Shown here piece by piece: positions 35,781 through 44,121 of a DNA stretch of 56,758 nucleotides. The stretch is from an uncultured Acholeplasmatales bacterium (GTDB taxonomy: Bacteria; Bacillota_I; Bacilli_A; Acholeplasmatales; Anaeroplasmataceae). The stretch's first letter is position 1, and each line of letters starts with the position of its first letter. The DNA lies in assembly GCA_944324805.1 (NCBI GenBank), contig CALUXS010000010.1, positions 1-56,758 of the forward strand. The letters run 5' to 3'. The position numbers were made by a program, and so were the translations under genes. The notes under the pieces are model-generated. The model worked only from the letters and a program-made list of their open reading frames with translations, was not told where the DNA came from and made no database searches.

Positions 35781-36650
35781 ATGGATAATAAAATAAAATA
35801 TATTATTGAAAAGCTAAATAAGGTTAGAAGAAAAGGAATATTAGGAGTAGTACTTTCTTCAGTGATTTTAGGAATTGGTTTTTTAGGTTTTTTCGCATTT
35901 CCGATTCTAGCAGCTGTTTTAGAAAATAAATTGTTTTTTATATTTTTTGGATTGGCATTTTTAATAGAGATGTTTAGTGGTATTTTATTATCAGTAGCTT
36001 TAACAAAACCTAGAAATATTTTTATTAAAGTTTTACTAGAATACTTAGGAGAAAAATACTATCAGAACTTCAGTGTAAATTATAAAAAATATATTCCTAA
36101 GAGTAGTATTAAGGATAAAAAAATCCTAAAGAAATATAAGGAAGATATGCCAGGATTTTATTATTCTGGTAATGTTTTTGATTTAAGCTTTGAAACATCT
36201 TATTTTGAATTTGTTAAAATCAAGAATATGATACCAAGTGAACGTAAAGGAAGAATAATTATCTTCAAGCTACCTAATAAAATAGACTATAGCCTTCTTA
36301 TTGAATCTAAGTCGACTAAGGCTAATTATAATGATGATTCTTTTAAAAAGGTGAATACAGAAATAAATTCATTTAATGAAAAATATAATTTCTATGTTAA
36401 AGATACAAAAAATGCATATAAAATATTAACACCAAGCTTTTTAGCTTATTTAAATGATTTTATTAATAATCAAGATTGCAAATTGAACTTATTATGTGAG
36501 GAAGAGTATGCATATGCCTTAATTTATGATTATTCTAATAGATTTGTCTACAAATTAACAAGAAAAGTAGATTTAAATTATATAGAAGATTTTTTAACAG
36601 AGGTTAAAATAGTTTACGATTTAGCTAAAGCAATCAATCTACTAAAATAG
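35781..36650 (+). CDS. DUF3137-like membrane protein
   Basis: The 289-residue protein has two adjacent membrane segments (about 20-75) followed by a long soluble region. The pattern FETSYFEFVKIKNM...RKGRIIIFKLPNK...YSLLIES fits the DUF3137 family of unknown function, in which a two-helix hairpin precedes a cytosolic beta-rich domain. An ATG at 35772 abuts the ribosome site AAGGAG, so ATG 35781 is preferred. TATAAT (35753-35758) may be its -10. It lies 49 bases before the next operon, which has its own -10. Confidence 0.6.
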   Translation: MDNKIKYIIEKLNKVRRKGILGVVLSSVILGIGFLGFFAFPILAAVLENKLFFIFFGLAFLIEMFSGILLSVALTKPRNIFIKVLLEYLGEKYYQNFSVNYKKYIPKSSIKDKKILKKYKEDMPGFYYSGNVFDLSFETSYFEFVKIKNMIPSERKGRIIIFKLPNKIDYSLLIESKSTKANYNDDSFKKVNTEINSFNEKYNFYVKDTKNAYKILTPSFLAYLNDFINNQDCKLNLLCEEEYAYALIYDYSNRFVYKLTRKVDLNYIEDFLTEVKIVYDLAKAINLLK

Positions 36651-36699
36651 GTTTATAAAATTATATTTTATGCTATAATTTCATAAAGAGGTGTCTACA

Positions 36700-38223
36700 A
36701 TGGCTGCTATAAATAAAATTAATGCAACGATTAATTTTGACTTGTTAAAAGATGAGTATACAATTACTAAATATACATCACATGATTCTTTTATTAAGAA
36801 AAGTAATCGTAATCTTAATAAAAAATACATTGAAGCAAAGGCAATTTATTTTAGCTATGGGAAAAGCTTTTACGCTCTTTTTGATAAAGATAAAAGTGTT
36901 GAAATTGAAGGCTTTAGTAAAGAAAATCTTGCTATTAATACGATAGATATTTCAATTTTAGTATCATTGCTATTAGAAGTATCATTAAGTAAAGAATATA
37001 TTGAAATTTCAGGAAGTATTTTTAAAATAATAAAGAGATATGATAATAAACTTATTGCTTTAAATTTTAAAATTAATGATCTTATTCTTGAAGTAAATCA
37101 AACAAGCTTTATTTTAGTGAATGCTAATACTGAAGGTGCTTTATTTTTTGAAAAAGAAAACAAATATTACATAAGAAATGGTCATATTGATAAAAAGGAT
37201 ATTTTACCATTTTTTAGTAAGGATAACCTAAACAAAATGGAAGAAATGAAAAAAATAATAGCAAATTTCAATAGTTTTTATACTAATAAGGCCAAATTAG
37301 AATTAAATAATTATGAGGCATTTTATAGTTGTGATTTAGCAAAAATAATGGATTATAAACTAGATATCCAAAAAATATATCAAGAGAGACCTCTATTTAT
37401 GATTAATCAAATTAGTTCAGTTAAAGGTAAAGAAAGATTTGAAGAAATAAGGAAGGCTCTAGAAAATTATTTAAAAGTAAGTATTAATGTTGCTAATATT
37501 CCTTCTGAGCAAGCATTAAATCTAATTTATCTACATAATAAGAGTTTTTATAGCATTAATAAAATACCAGATAATTATAAAAAGTTATTATATAAGGCAC
37601 CTATTCAAGGTTTTACAATTGAAAATGATAATTATTTTTTGACAAAAAACAAAGAGATAAATAAAGCATTAATTACAACACTTAAAGAGCTTATTATTAA
37701 ATATGATTTATTAGTAAAGCATGAAATTAGTCTAAATAGGCCTATTGGCTATGAGTACACATTTGTTATGGAAAGTAATAACAATTACTATGAGATGAAT
37801 TTAAATAAAAATGGCAGTTTCAAAATAAAAAGAATAGAAGATGATATATTTAATCAAGAGGAATTAAATCTATATCGAAATTGTCTAAATAATAGCAAAT
37901 TAAAAAAAATTTTGATAAAAGATAATTATGGAAATATAAATACTATCAATCAAACTAATTTAGTATATTTAGACTTGATATCTAGTGGTATAAATTTCTA
38001 TAATGTAGATGAAAATTTATATTATGCAGTATCCTTGGGATTAGAAAATAATATTAAAGCAACACACTTATACAAAATAGAGTTAGTAAGAGGTAATAAA
38101 AATTTATTACTAGATATAGTATCTTTATTAGGCAGTAGAGTAATAAGTGATGAGAATATTATGGTCTATCCTTATCCAATTAAATACCTGAGGGAATTTA
38201 TTGCATTAGAAAATGATAAATAA
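36700..38223 (+). CDS. Hypothetical protein, 507 residues
   Basis: I do not recognise it. The protein has no signal peptide or membrane segment, is very rich in Ile, Lys, Asn and Tyr, and shows two roughly similar halves by composition (beta-strand patches such as YIEISGSIFKIIKRYDNKLIALNF, split here around residues 102-125, and YEYTFVMESNNNYYEMNL near 350). ATG 36700 follows AGAGGTG and a TATAAT (36674-36679). It is the first gene of an apparent five-gene operon with gaps of 11 to 25 bases (flavin-reductase-like, nicotinamidase-like, macro domain, WYL-like), so its function may belong to that set. Confidence 0.7.
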   Translation: MAAINKINATINFDLLKDEYTITKYTSHDSFIKKSNRNLNKKYIEAKAIYFSYGKSFYALFDKDKSVEIEGFSKENLAINTIDISILVSLLLEVSLSKEYIEISGSIFKIIKRYDNKLIALNFKINDLILEVNQTSFILVNANTEGALFFEKENKYYIRNGHIDKKDILPFFSKDNLNKMEEMKKIIANFNSFYTNKAKLELNNYEAFYSCDLAKIMDYKLDIQKIYQERPLFMINQISSVKGKERFEEIRKALENYLKVSINVANIPSEQALNLIYLHNKSFYSINKIPDNYKKLLYKAPIQGFTIENDNYFLTKNKEINKALITTLKELIIKYDLLVKHEISLNRPIGYEYTFVMESNNNYYEMNLNKNGSFKIKRIEDDIFNQEELNLYRNCLNNSKLKKILIKDNYGNINTINQTNLVYLDLISSGINFYNVDENLYYAVSLGLENNIKATHLYKIELVRGNKNLLLDIVSLLGSRVISDENIMVYPYPIKYLREFIALENDK

Positions 38224-38248
38224 AAAAATAAGAAAAGAGGAAACAAAA

Positions 38249-38689
38249 ATGGCAGATTTACAAGCAGTTAATATGGGAGCAAACGTTATTACTTTAAATA
38301 AAAATAATAAATTTTATGCAATGACTTGTGCTTGGATGATGATGGTAGATTACGATAAGCTTTTATGCTTATTAGGAAGTCAATCTACAACCGGAAAAGC
38401 AGTTGAAAAAGGTGACACTTTAGGTGTAAGTGCTCTTGCAAAAGGAATGCAAGAGGAGGCTAATTTTTTTGGTGACCTTCATTCAGATACCATAGATAAG
38501 AAAAATATGGCCTACTTAGAACCTTTTTCTGATGTGTTCGTTGTAAAAAATGCAAAGGTTACTATGAAATGTGAGGTTATAGATATTCTAAAACCTACAG
38601 GATTAGAGGCAGATAATTTATTATACTTAAAGATTGTAGATGCAAAGAGTGATTCTAATAAGGAATTCTTATCATTAACTGATTTTTAG
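38249..38689 (+). CDS. Flavin reductase-like (FMN-binding split barrel) protein
   Basis: The 146-residue protein starts ADLQAVNMGANVITLNKNNKFYAMTCAWMMMVDYDKLL, split around residues 2-37, which follows the pattern of FMN-binding split-barrel flavin reductases (GVxVVT..., A.TAS.W...V..dPPL). FGDLHSDTIDK and VFVVKNAKVTMKCEVID match later strands. Such proteins reduce flavins or bind FMN; the reaction here is unknown. The first ATG of the frame (38213) overlaps the previous gene; GAGGAAAC before ATG 38249 decides the start. It is second in the operon. Confidence 0.7.
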   Translation: MADLQAVNMGANVITLNKNNKFYAMTCAWMMMVDYDKLLCLLGSQSTTGKAVEKGDTLGVSALAKGMQEEANFFGDLHSDTIDKKNMAYLEPFSDVFVVKNAKVTMKCEVIDILKPTGLEADNLLYLKIVDAKSDSNKEFLSLTDF

Positions 38690-38700
38690 AGGTAATTACT

Positions 38701-39228
38701 ATGAAAGTATTAGTAATAGTAGATATGCAAAATGATTTTATTGATGGTGCACTTGCAAATAAAGAGGCTTTGGCTAGTGTTGATAAAATATGTGATTTAA
38801 TAAGAAATTTTAAGGGGTTAATAGTATTTACTCGTGATACCCATGATAAAAACTATCTAGAAACAAAAGAAGGTAAAAACTTACCTATAGTTCATTGTCT
38901 AAAGGATACATACGGTTGGCAAATAAACTCTAAAATATATAATGAAGCTGAAAAAAATAAAAATGCTACAATTAAAATTGTTGATAAAACAAGTTTTGGA
39001 AGTATCAAAACATTATATGAAGAGATTGAATTAAATGGAAAGCCATCAGAAATATTATTATGTGGTACATGTACTGATATTTGTGTTATTAGTAATGCTT
39101 TAATATTAAAAGCATATTATCCTGAGGTTAAAATGGCTATCGTAAAGGAATGCTCTTCAGGGCTTACAATAGATAAACATAATGCTGCATTAGATGTAAT
39201 GAGTAGTTGTCAAATTGAAATTATTTAG
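38701..39228 (+). CDS. Nicotinamidase-like cysteine hydrolase (isochorismatase family)
   Basis: The 175-residue protein carries the Asp-Lys-Cys triad: Asp in DMQNDFIDG (about 8-16), Lys in VDKTSFGS (about 99) and Cys in LLCGTCTDICV (about 118-128). It also has the metal-ligand pattern of nicotinamidases: TRDTHD (about 44-49) and PIVHCLKDTYGW (about 61-72). Nicotinamidase converts nicotinamide to nicotinate for NAD salvage. The following gene is a macro-domain protein that binds or removes ADP-ribose, so the pair fits recycling of NAD breakdown products. The ribosome site AGAGGT precedes the ATG. Confidence 0.82.
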   Translation: MKVLVIVDMQNDFIDGALANKEALASVDKICDLIRNFKGLIVFTRDTHDKNYLETKEGKNLPIVHCLKDTYGWQINSKIYNEAEKNKNATIKIVDKTSFGSIKTLYEEIELNGKPSEILLCGTCTDICVISNALILKAYYPEVKMAIVKECSSGLTIDKHNAALDVMSSCQIEII

Positions 39229-39245
39229 ATGCGAGGTTTATTAAA

Positions 39246-39671
39246 ATGGGAGAAGTATATTATTTACACGGAGATGCATTAAAAAACGATTGTGATATTT
39301 TGTGTCATCAAGTAAATCTTCATGGTTCAATGGGTGGTGGAATTGCCTTGACGATTGCTAGAAATTTTCCTAACGTTGAAAAGGTGTATGAAAATTATCC
39401 AAACAAAAAGCTTGGTGAAGTTTGTTTTGCAAAAACAAAAAATTATGTAATTGCAAATTGCTTTTCCGAAGAAGAAGGATTTATAACTAATTACAAAGCT
39501 TTAGAGGAATGTCTTGATAAGGTCTTAAAATACTTAGAAGATAATAACTTAAAAAGTATTGCCATACCATACAAATATGGTTGTGGTATTGCTAATGGCA
39601 ATTGGGATATAGTAGAGGAAATATTCAAGGATAAATTTAAAAAATATGTTCTTAAGATATATAAGCTTTAA
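39246..39671 (+). CDS. Macro domain protein (ADP-ribose binding/hydrolase)
   Basis: The 141-residue protein is a lone macro domain. It has GDALKNDCDILCHQVNLHGSMGGGIA (about 9-34, split around the conserved Asn/Gly loop contacting the distal ribose), then CFSEEEG and IAIPYKYGCGIANGNWD (about 106-122; phosphate loop). It resembles the ALC1/TARG1-like branch, members of which bind ADP-ribose or remove it from proteins, DNA or O-acetyl groups. It has no membrane segment. It lies 17 bases after the nicotinamidase-like gene and 11 before a WYL-like regulator, so an NAD/ADP-ribose cassette is inferred. Confidence 0.85.
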   Translation: MGEVYYLHGDALKNDCDILCHQVNLHGSMGGGIALTIARNFPNVEKVYENYPNKKLGEVCFAKTKNYVIANCFSEEEGFITNYKALEECLDKVLKYLEDNNLKSIAIPYKYGCGIANGNWDIVEEIFKDKFKKYVLKIYKL

Positions 39672-39682
39672 GGAATATTAAT

Positions 39683-40837
39683 ATGGAAGAAATTATAAGA
39701 AAAAGAACATCTGAAGAAACTCTAAATAAATGTCGTATTTATATTTTAGATTATCTATTAAAATACACTAATGAGAATAATTTGACTAACATAACAAAAA
39801 CTAGTAAATATTTAGTGACTAACTATAATATAAATCTAAATAGAGAAACGATAAGTAAAATTTTTAGAGATTTATATAGCTTAAATAATATTTTTAAAGG
39901 TACTTTTCTATTTGAAATAAAAAAAACAGGGAATGGTAAAAAACAATATTATTATACTGAAAGATCATTAAGCAGTGAGGAAATAAATGAATTATGTTTA
40001 GCTACTAATAATTATAATAATATTTTGCCTAGAATTGCTAATGATATTATTGAGAAGCTTAAAGGGCTTTTTACAATCTATGATGATTATTATATTAAAA
40101 GCCTTGAATCAACAAAAAAAGATGTATCTAAATATTCTGATAAGTTTGAAGACATTTTAAAAAAAGCTAAGCAATATTGTGATGAATGTAAGAAAGTAAA
40201 AATAAAATATAATAATAACAGTTTTAATCGTACTTTTCTTTCAAATAAAAGTAACATAATTCCAAATAGATTAGAATTAGAAGGCTATATTAAAGATATT
40301 TTATTATTCTTTGATGAACCGTACTTGAAAATTACAAGTTCTAATACTAATAAAAGTAAAAATATAGCTCTTTTTGACATAAATTCTATAGAAGAGGTTT
40401 TTGATAGTAGATTAAAAATCGAAAATTCTAATGATTACAATGAAACTAAAATAATATTTTGCTTAGAAAATAATTGTAATATAGAAAGTATACTAATAAG
40501 ATTTAAGGAAAGTATTAGGATCTTATGTGAGAACAATGTGGTTGAAAAGTGGATTGTTTTTGTTAACAATAAAATAGAAAATAAAAAAAGTATAGAAGCA
40601 TTTGATTTTGAGGATGAGGCAAGAAAATTTTATATGAAGAAGGATAAAAATATTTTTTGTTCAGTTCCTGAAAAAAGAAAATGCTATATATGTCAAATAG
40701 ATGAAAATCTATTTATTAAATTAGTTTTAGATACAAATATATGGCCATATATAATTATTATATCTCCTCAAAAAACAATCTCTAGAATTGGTTATATAAT
40801 AAATGAATATGTATCAAGATTTAAAAACTATTATTAA
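39683..40837 (+). CDS. WYL-domain-like regulator
   Basis: The 384-residue protein has an N-terminal helical part (about 5-75) compatible with a winged helix (LNRETISKIFRDLYSLNNI), a linker, then a region resembling a WYL domain: KKVKIKYNN...NIIPNRLELEG...LKITSSN...KNIALFDINSIEEVFD (about 170-250). A C-terminal WCX-like end follows (IIISPQKTISRI). WYL regulators sense ligands such as nucleotides or ssDNA and often control phage-defence loci. Assignment is by pattern and is moderate. It closes the operon and may regulate it. Confidence 0.5.
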   Translation: MEEIIRKRTSEETLNKCRIYILDYLLKYTNENNLTNITKTSKYLVTNYNINLNRETISKIFRDLYSLNNIFKGTFLFEIKKTGNGKKQYYYTERSLSSEEINELCLATNNYNNILPRIANDIIEKLKGLFTIYDDYYIKSLESTKKDVSKYSDKFEDILKKAKQYCDECKKVKIKYNNNSFNRTFLSNKSNIIPNRLELEGYIKDILLFFDEPYLKITSSNTNKSKNIALFDINSIEEVFDSRLKIENSNDYNETKIIFCLENNCNIESILIRFKESIRILCENNVVEKWIVFVNNKIENKKSIEAFDFEDEARKFYMKKDKNIFCSVPEKRKCYICQIDENLFIKLVLDTNIWPYIIIISPQKTISRIGYIINEYVSRFKNYY

Positions 40838-40847
40838 TTATGAAGTA

Positions 40848-40893
40848 AAGCATTTTATGTCGATGATTATAGGCATAAAATGCTTTTTTTTGT
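40848..40893 (+). terminator. Terminator of the 36.7-40.8 kb operon
   Basis: AAGCATTTTATG (40848-40859) pairs perfectly with CATAAAATGCTT (40874-40885), followed by a T-run. Confidence 0.9.
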
Positions 40894-40957
40894 TTTGTAT
40901 TTGATTAAGATAAAATAAATATGCTATTTTTGTTTTGCAAGAAAGGAAGAAAACAAG

Positions 40958-41584
40958 ATGGAAGAATTATTATTAGAAAATCAAAAAATATTTATTAGTA
41001 GTATTTTAGATTATACTTTTTTAAATCTAGAAAACTTAGAGGACGTTTATTTTGATGGTAAAGATGGTTCATTAAATGATTATTATAAATTAGTAAAATA
41101 TGGAGAAAATATTGTTAATTTTTTACTAGATAAATACCCTTCAAACTTAAAAAGCCACTACAAAAATAACCTTTATAAATTTATTGAGGCATATGGACTA
41201 GAAGAATTTTACGATCATCCTTCAAATGTACTTAATACAGAAACAAAAAATGAATTATTTTACGCCTTATTAGGTGCAGTTGCTTATGATAGTAATTGGA
41301 ATATAGAACAAATTTTAAGAACTTTTAATGCTTTATTTGATATAAATTATTTAGAAATAGATAAAAAGAATCTTGATATTTGGAAGATTAGAGACTTTAT
41401 GGATTATTGTACCCAAAGTGAGCATTTTGAAAATTACATAACAATTAATAATAATATTTGTAGCTTAGAATTAGATGGTTTTTTCTATACAACTATCGGT
41501 AAAGGAAAAACATTGTTTGAGGCGCGTAATGATGCATGTTCAAAAATGATTTGTTTATTTATTAATAAAGGATATATAAGGTAA
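40958..41584 (+). CDS. Degenerate RNase III-like protein with C-terminal dsRBD-like segment
   Basis: Layout of the 208-residue protein follows RNase III: ILDYTFLNLENLEDVYF (first helix), DYYKLVKYGENIVNFLL aligning with the signature YERLEFLGDAVL, and KNELFYALLGAVAYDSNW aligning with DTFEALIGAIYLDGG. The end, TIGKGKTLFEARNDACSKMICLFINKG, looks like the last strand and helix of a dsRNA-binding domain. The four catalytic acids are mostly replaced (signature Glu/Glu/Asp become Tyr/Val/Glu; the DxxE becomes ExxY), so cleavage is unlikely and RNA binding more plausible. Monocistronic, with AGAAAGGA before the ATG. The family call rests on pattern only. Confidence 0.45.
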   Translation: MEELLLENQKIFISSILDYTFLNLENLEDVYFDGKDGSLNDYYKLVKYGENIVNFLLDKYPSNLKSHYKNNLYKFIEAYGLEEFYDHPSNVLNTETKNELFYALLGAVAYDSNWNIEQILRTFNALFDINYLEIDKKNLDIWKIRDFMDYCTQSEHFENYITINNNICSLELDGFFYTTIGKGKTLFEARNDACSKMICLFINKGYIR

Positions 41585-41758
41585 GTAATATTTTTATATG
41601 TTTCTAGGGCGTATCCGTTTTTCTCCTCATGGGTTTATATATAATAGTTAACGAAAGCTAGTGAAAATATGAGGTGATAAAATAATAAAAATGTATTAAA
41701 TATAAAAATAGGAGGTGTAAAGTATAAAATATTTTTGTTAACGTTAAGGAGAAAGAAA

Positions 41759-42430
41759 ATGCTTGAAAAATCTTTAGAAGAATCATTAGAAATTAAATTG
41801 CCAGTTTATAAATCGATTTTAATTGGCTATGATGAATATGGGAGAAGAGTTATTGATAAAATAGAAAGTTATAAAATTGATAATGTTATTTGTTCTAAAG
41901 AATTTAGTCCTAATTTACTAGAAACCGGCACCATTTTCTTATTATTTTTGATAGGAAAAAGTAAGTGGAGTTTTGGAGAGACTCTTCTTGCTGATGATAG
42001 ATTTTATGCGAAATTTATTAGTTATGAAGGATTTGCCGATATAAGAAAATATGATAACACCTATTTATTCAATGGTATTGAGAAGGATAGTTATTATTTA
42101 GGATTAATGTATTTTTTAAGTGCAATTCATTTTCCTAGTTGTGTTGGTATTGAATACGCTGATATTAAATACCTTTATGGCTCTAATAGAAAAATTGATT
42201 TTACTATTGAAAGAACCAATAATCTATATGATTATGTTAATAAAAATAAAAAGATAATAGAAGAAAATAATACACTTTTTATTCTTGATAGAAATATTAA
42301 AACTATTTTAAATGATGTATGGTTACTGATCGCTGAAGTGAATAAAATTAAACATAAAGATATTTTATGCACAACAAATTTTCATAATAATACTAATGAT
42401 TATGTAATCACATTATTTTATTTTAGCTGA
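41759..42430 (+). CDS. Unknown protein with faint FtsZ/tubulin-like pattern
   Basis: The 223-residue product is not recognised with confidence. Three segments recall FtsZ in the right order: ILIGYDEYGRRVIDKI near residue 28 (where FtsZ has its first strand and glycine loop), IEYADIKYLYGSNRKI near 135-150 (FtsZ: DFADVKTIM...G.A), and DILCTTNFHNNTNDYVITLFYF at the end (FtsZ: IIFG...D...VTVIATGF). The GTP-binding GGGTGTG loop is absent, so any relation would be to a nucleotide-free relic. TTG 41735 is rejected; AAGGAGA precedes ATG 41759. It stops with TGA, 53 bases before the next gene. Confidence 0.4.
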   Translation: MLEKSLEESLEIKLPVYKSILIGYDEYGRRVIDKIESYKIDNVICSKEFSPNLLETGTIFLLFLIGKSKWSFGETLLADDRFYAKFISYEGFADIRKYDNTYLFNGIEKDSYYLGLMYFLSAIHFPSCVGIEYADIKYLYGSNRKIDFTIERTNNLYDYVNKNKKIIEENNTLFILDRNIKTILNDVWLLIAEVNKIKHKDILCTTNFHNNTNDYVITLFYFS

Positions 42431-42483
42431 AATAATGATATACAAATTCAGTTTTATAAGTTACATTTTTAAGGAGTAATAAT

Positions 42484-42879
42484 ATGACAGAGAAAGATTT
42501 AAAAATTTTGAATGATTTTAAAGAAAAAGCAATTAAAATGATTGAAAAATATAAGAATAATTGCTATGTTGGAGAAATATATTTTCATAGCGGTAAAAAC
42601 TTTTTAAATTTTGAAGTTGGAAAAGCTAAAATTGGATTAACTATAGCTTATGGTGATGTTAATATTGCTATTGATAGAAGTAGGTTAACTGAAGAAGAAA
42701 TAGAAACAATTCGTAATACGTTTGTAAAAGAAGGATACATATTAAAACGTTTTAATTATCATAAGAAGGTTTTTGATAGTATAACTGAAAGTACAATAGA
42801 TGATGCTGTAAATGCTTGTGAGGATGTATTATTTAAAAATGATAAATTAGTTGAAAGACTATTTAAGTTGTTTAACTAA
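42484..42879 (+). CDS. Hypothetical protein, 131 residues
   Basis: Not recognised. The product is soluble and charged, begins with an amphipathic helix (DLKILNDFKEKAIKMIEKY), then beta-rich segments (VGEIYFHSGKNFLNFEV, KIGLTIAYGDVNIAI) and a helical C-terminus. AAGGAG is well placed before the ATG. It may be co-transcribed with the preceding FtsZ-like gene (53-base gap, no terminator between) and ends at a bidirectional terminator. The compact alpha+beta pattern is common among small immunity or chaperone-like proteins, but nothing specific supports that. Confidence 0.6.
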   Translation: MTEKDLKILNDFKEKAIKMIEKYKNNCYVGEIYFHSGKNFLNFEVGKAKIGLTIAYGDVNIAIDRSRLTEEEIETIRNTFVKEGYILKRFNYHKKVFDSITESTIDDAVNACEDVLFKNDKLVERLFKLFN

Positions 42880-42892
42880 AATATATTGATTT

Positions 42893-42937
42893 AAAAAAAG
42901 ATAGGAGATAAAAATATTTATCTCCTATCTTTTTTTA
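42893..42937. terminator. Bidirectional terminator between convergent genes
   Basis: A 20-bp perfect stem: AAAAAAAGATAGGAGATAAA (42893-42912) with TTTATCTCCTATCTTTTTTT (42917-42936), loop AATA. It overlaps the stop codon of the minus-strand gene. Confidence 0.92.
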
Positions 42938-43921
42938 TTGTAAGTAACTTGTTATTATATTTAATTCTTTTTCAATATCAATGTTACAATACTCTTTATT
43001 AAATATACCTAAGAAATATTCAGTCTTAGATTTTGTATTTCTCTTTTTTTGTGGATTTGCTAGGTAGAATTTACCACTACCTAATATATATATTATTTTG
43101 TCTAGAATGTAATTTGGGAAACTTATATTGTTACTATATTTTTTGACTTCCTCGTTAGCTTTATCCATAAGGGTTAGATAACTATCTACAGCTACGAAAT
43201 CATTAATAGAGTTTAGATTTAATTTTGTCAAATTTGTTTTAGTTGCATATTGACTCATATCATAATCGTTAAGATTTAATAAGATAAATCTTCTTAGATG
43301 TAAGTCTGGTTTTGGATAATTAAATACCTTTGAATCAAATTCCTTTAAGAAATCAAGAGTTAATGCTAATCCATAACCTTTTTTAATTCTATTAGTAAAT
43401 TTATTGAAGGCTTCTTTGTATGAATTTGCTTTTAAATCAGCAATAACCTCTGCTTTGTTATTTTTTGTTACTAAATATTCAGCGCAATATTTTAAGCATT
43501 TTAGATAATTTAATACAAATTTAGAACTTTTGTTAGGATCACCATTAGATAGACCTTCAATAAATTCAGAGACATTTGCTTCAGTGATATTATTACCAAT
43601 CTTATTTAAGAAAGCTTTTGGATTATAATGCATTGTGAACTCATATATGAATTTACTGTCTAATTCGAAATTTATTAGACTATTATTGCTTCCATTTTGG
43701 GCATGGAATGCTAATTCCTTGAAGATAAAGGAAATTTCATCTAAATTCTCATCTGCATCTTTCAAGAACTTTTCATCAGATGCTACATAATATTTTTGGT
43801 CAGCCATTTTTTCTTCTTCGTAGTTTTCTGCGATTTCATGAAATTTTTTGACTGAATATAATAATATTTGTAGTGCTTCCTTTCCTGATAAATCTTTTAG
43901 TTTAAACTTTTCTTTTTCCAT
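42935..43921 (-). CDS. Hypothetical helical protein, 328 residues
   Basis: Not recognised. The protein is mostly helical, without signal peptide or TM helix. The middle-to-end region PKPDLHLRRFILLNLNDYD (about 213-231) followed by ISFPNYILDKIIYILGSGKFYL (about 275-296) loosely recalls HhH-GPD DNA glycosylase-type folds or related DNA-binding domains, but the diagnostic hairpin and catalytic Asp cannot be pinned down. The ribosome site is weak (GGGATTG). It is divergent from the helicase gene at 44122, sharing a 200-bp intergenic region, so the two could be coregulated. Confidence 0.6.
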   Translation of the reverse strand: MEKEKFKLKDLSGKEALQILLYSVKKFHEIAENYEEEKMADQKYYVASDEKFLKDADENLDEISFIFKELAFHAQNGSNNSLINFELDSKFIYEFTMHYNPKAFLNKIGNNITEANVSEFIEGLSNGDPNKSSKFVLNYLKCLKYCAEYLVTKNNKAEVIADLKANSYKEAFNKFTNRIKKGYGLALTLDFLKEFDSKVFNYPKPDLHLRRFILLNLNDYDMSQYATKTNLTKLNLNSINDFVAVDSYLTLMDKANEEVKKYSNNISFPNYILDKIIYILGSGKFYLANPQKKRNTKSKTEYFLGIFNKEYCNIDIEKELNIITSYLQ

Positions 43922-44094
43922 TTTTTCAATCCCATAATCAAACTTATAGTTGACTATTTTTTCCTTTCTTATTAGTACAAAGACTAAATTTTATGTTATT
44001 AATAGTATACATTTGCTGTTAGGGAAAAAAACGGATATCAAACCAAAAATTGATAAAAAAACTTATAAACAACGAGTTTTTTTATAAAAAATGG

Positions 44095-44117
44095 TATAAT
44101 ATAAGAAATAGGGTGAT
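44095..44117 (+). promoter_or_regulatory. -10 element and ribosome site deciding the helicase start
   Basis: TATAAT (44095-44100) and GGGTGA (44111-44116) lie inside the upstream part of the open frame. They exclude the TTG at 44050 as start. ATG 44116 overlaps the ribosome site with no spacing, leaving TTG 44122 as the best-spaced codon. Confidence 0.55.
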
Positions 44118-44121
44118 GCTT

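Noticed and set aside
36752-36946. 64-residue plus-strand frame inside the 507-residue gene
   Set aside because: Out-of-frame overlap with a longer gene that has its own promoter and ribosome site; very Lys/Leu/Ile-rich without its own signals.
44050-44121. 22-residue N-terminal extension of the helicase from TTG 44050
   Set aside because: The -10 TATAAT (44095-44100) and the ribosome site lie inside this stretch, so it is unlikely to be transcribed as coding sequence.
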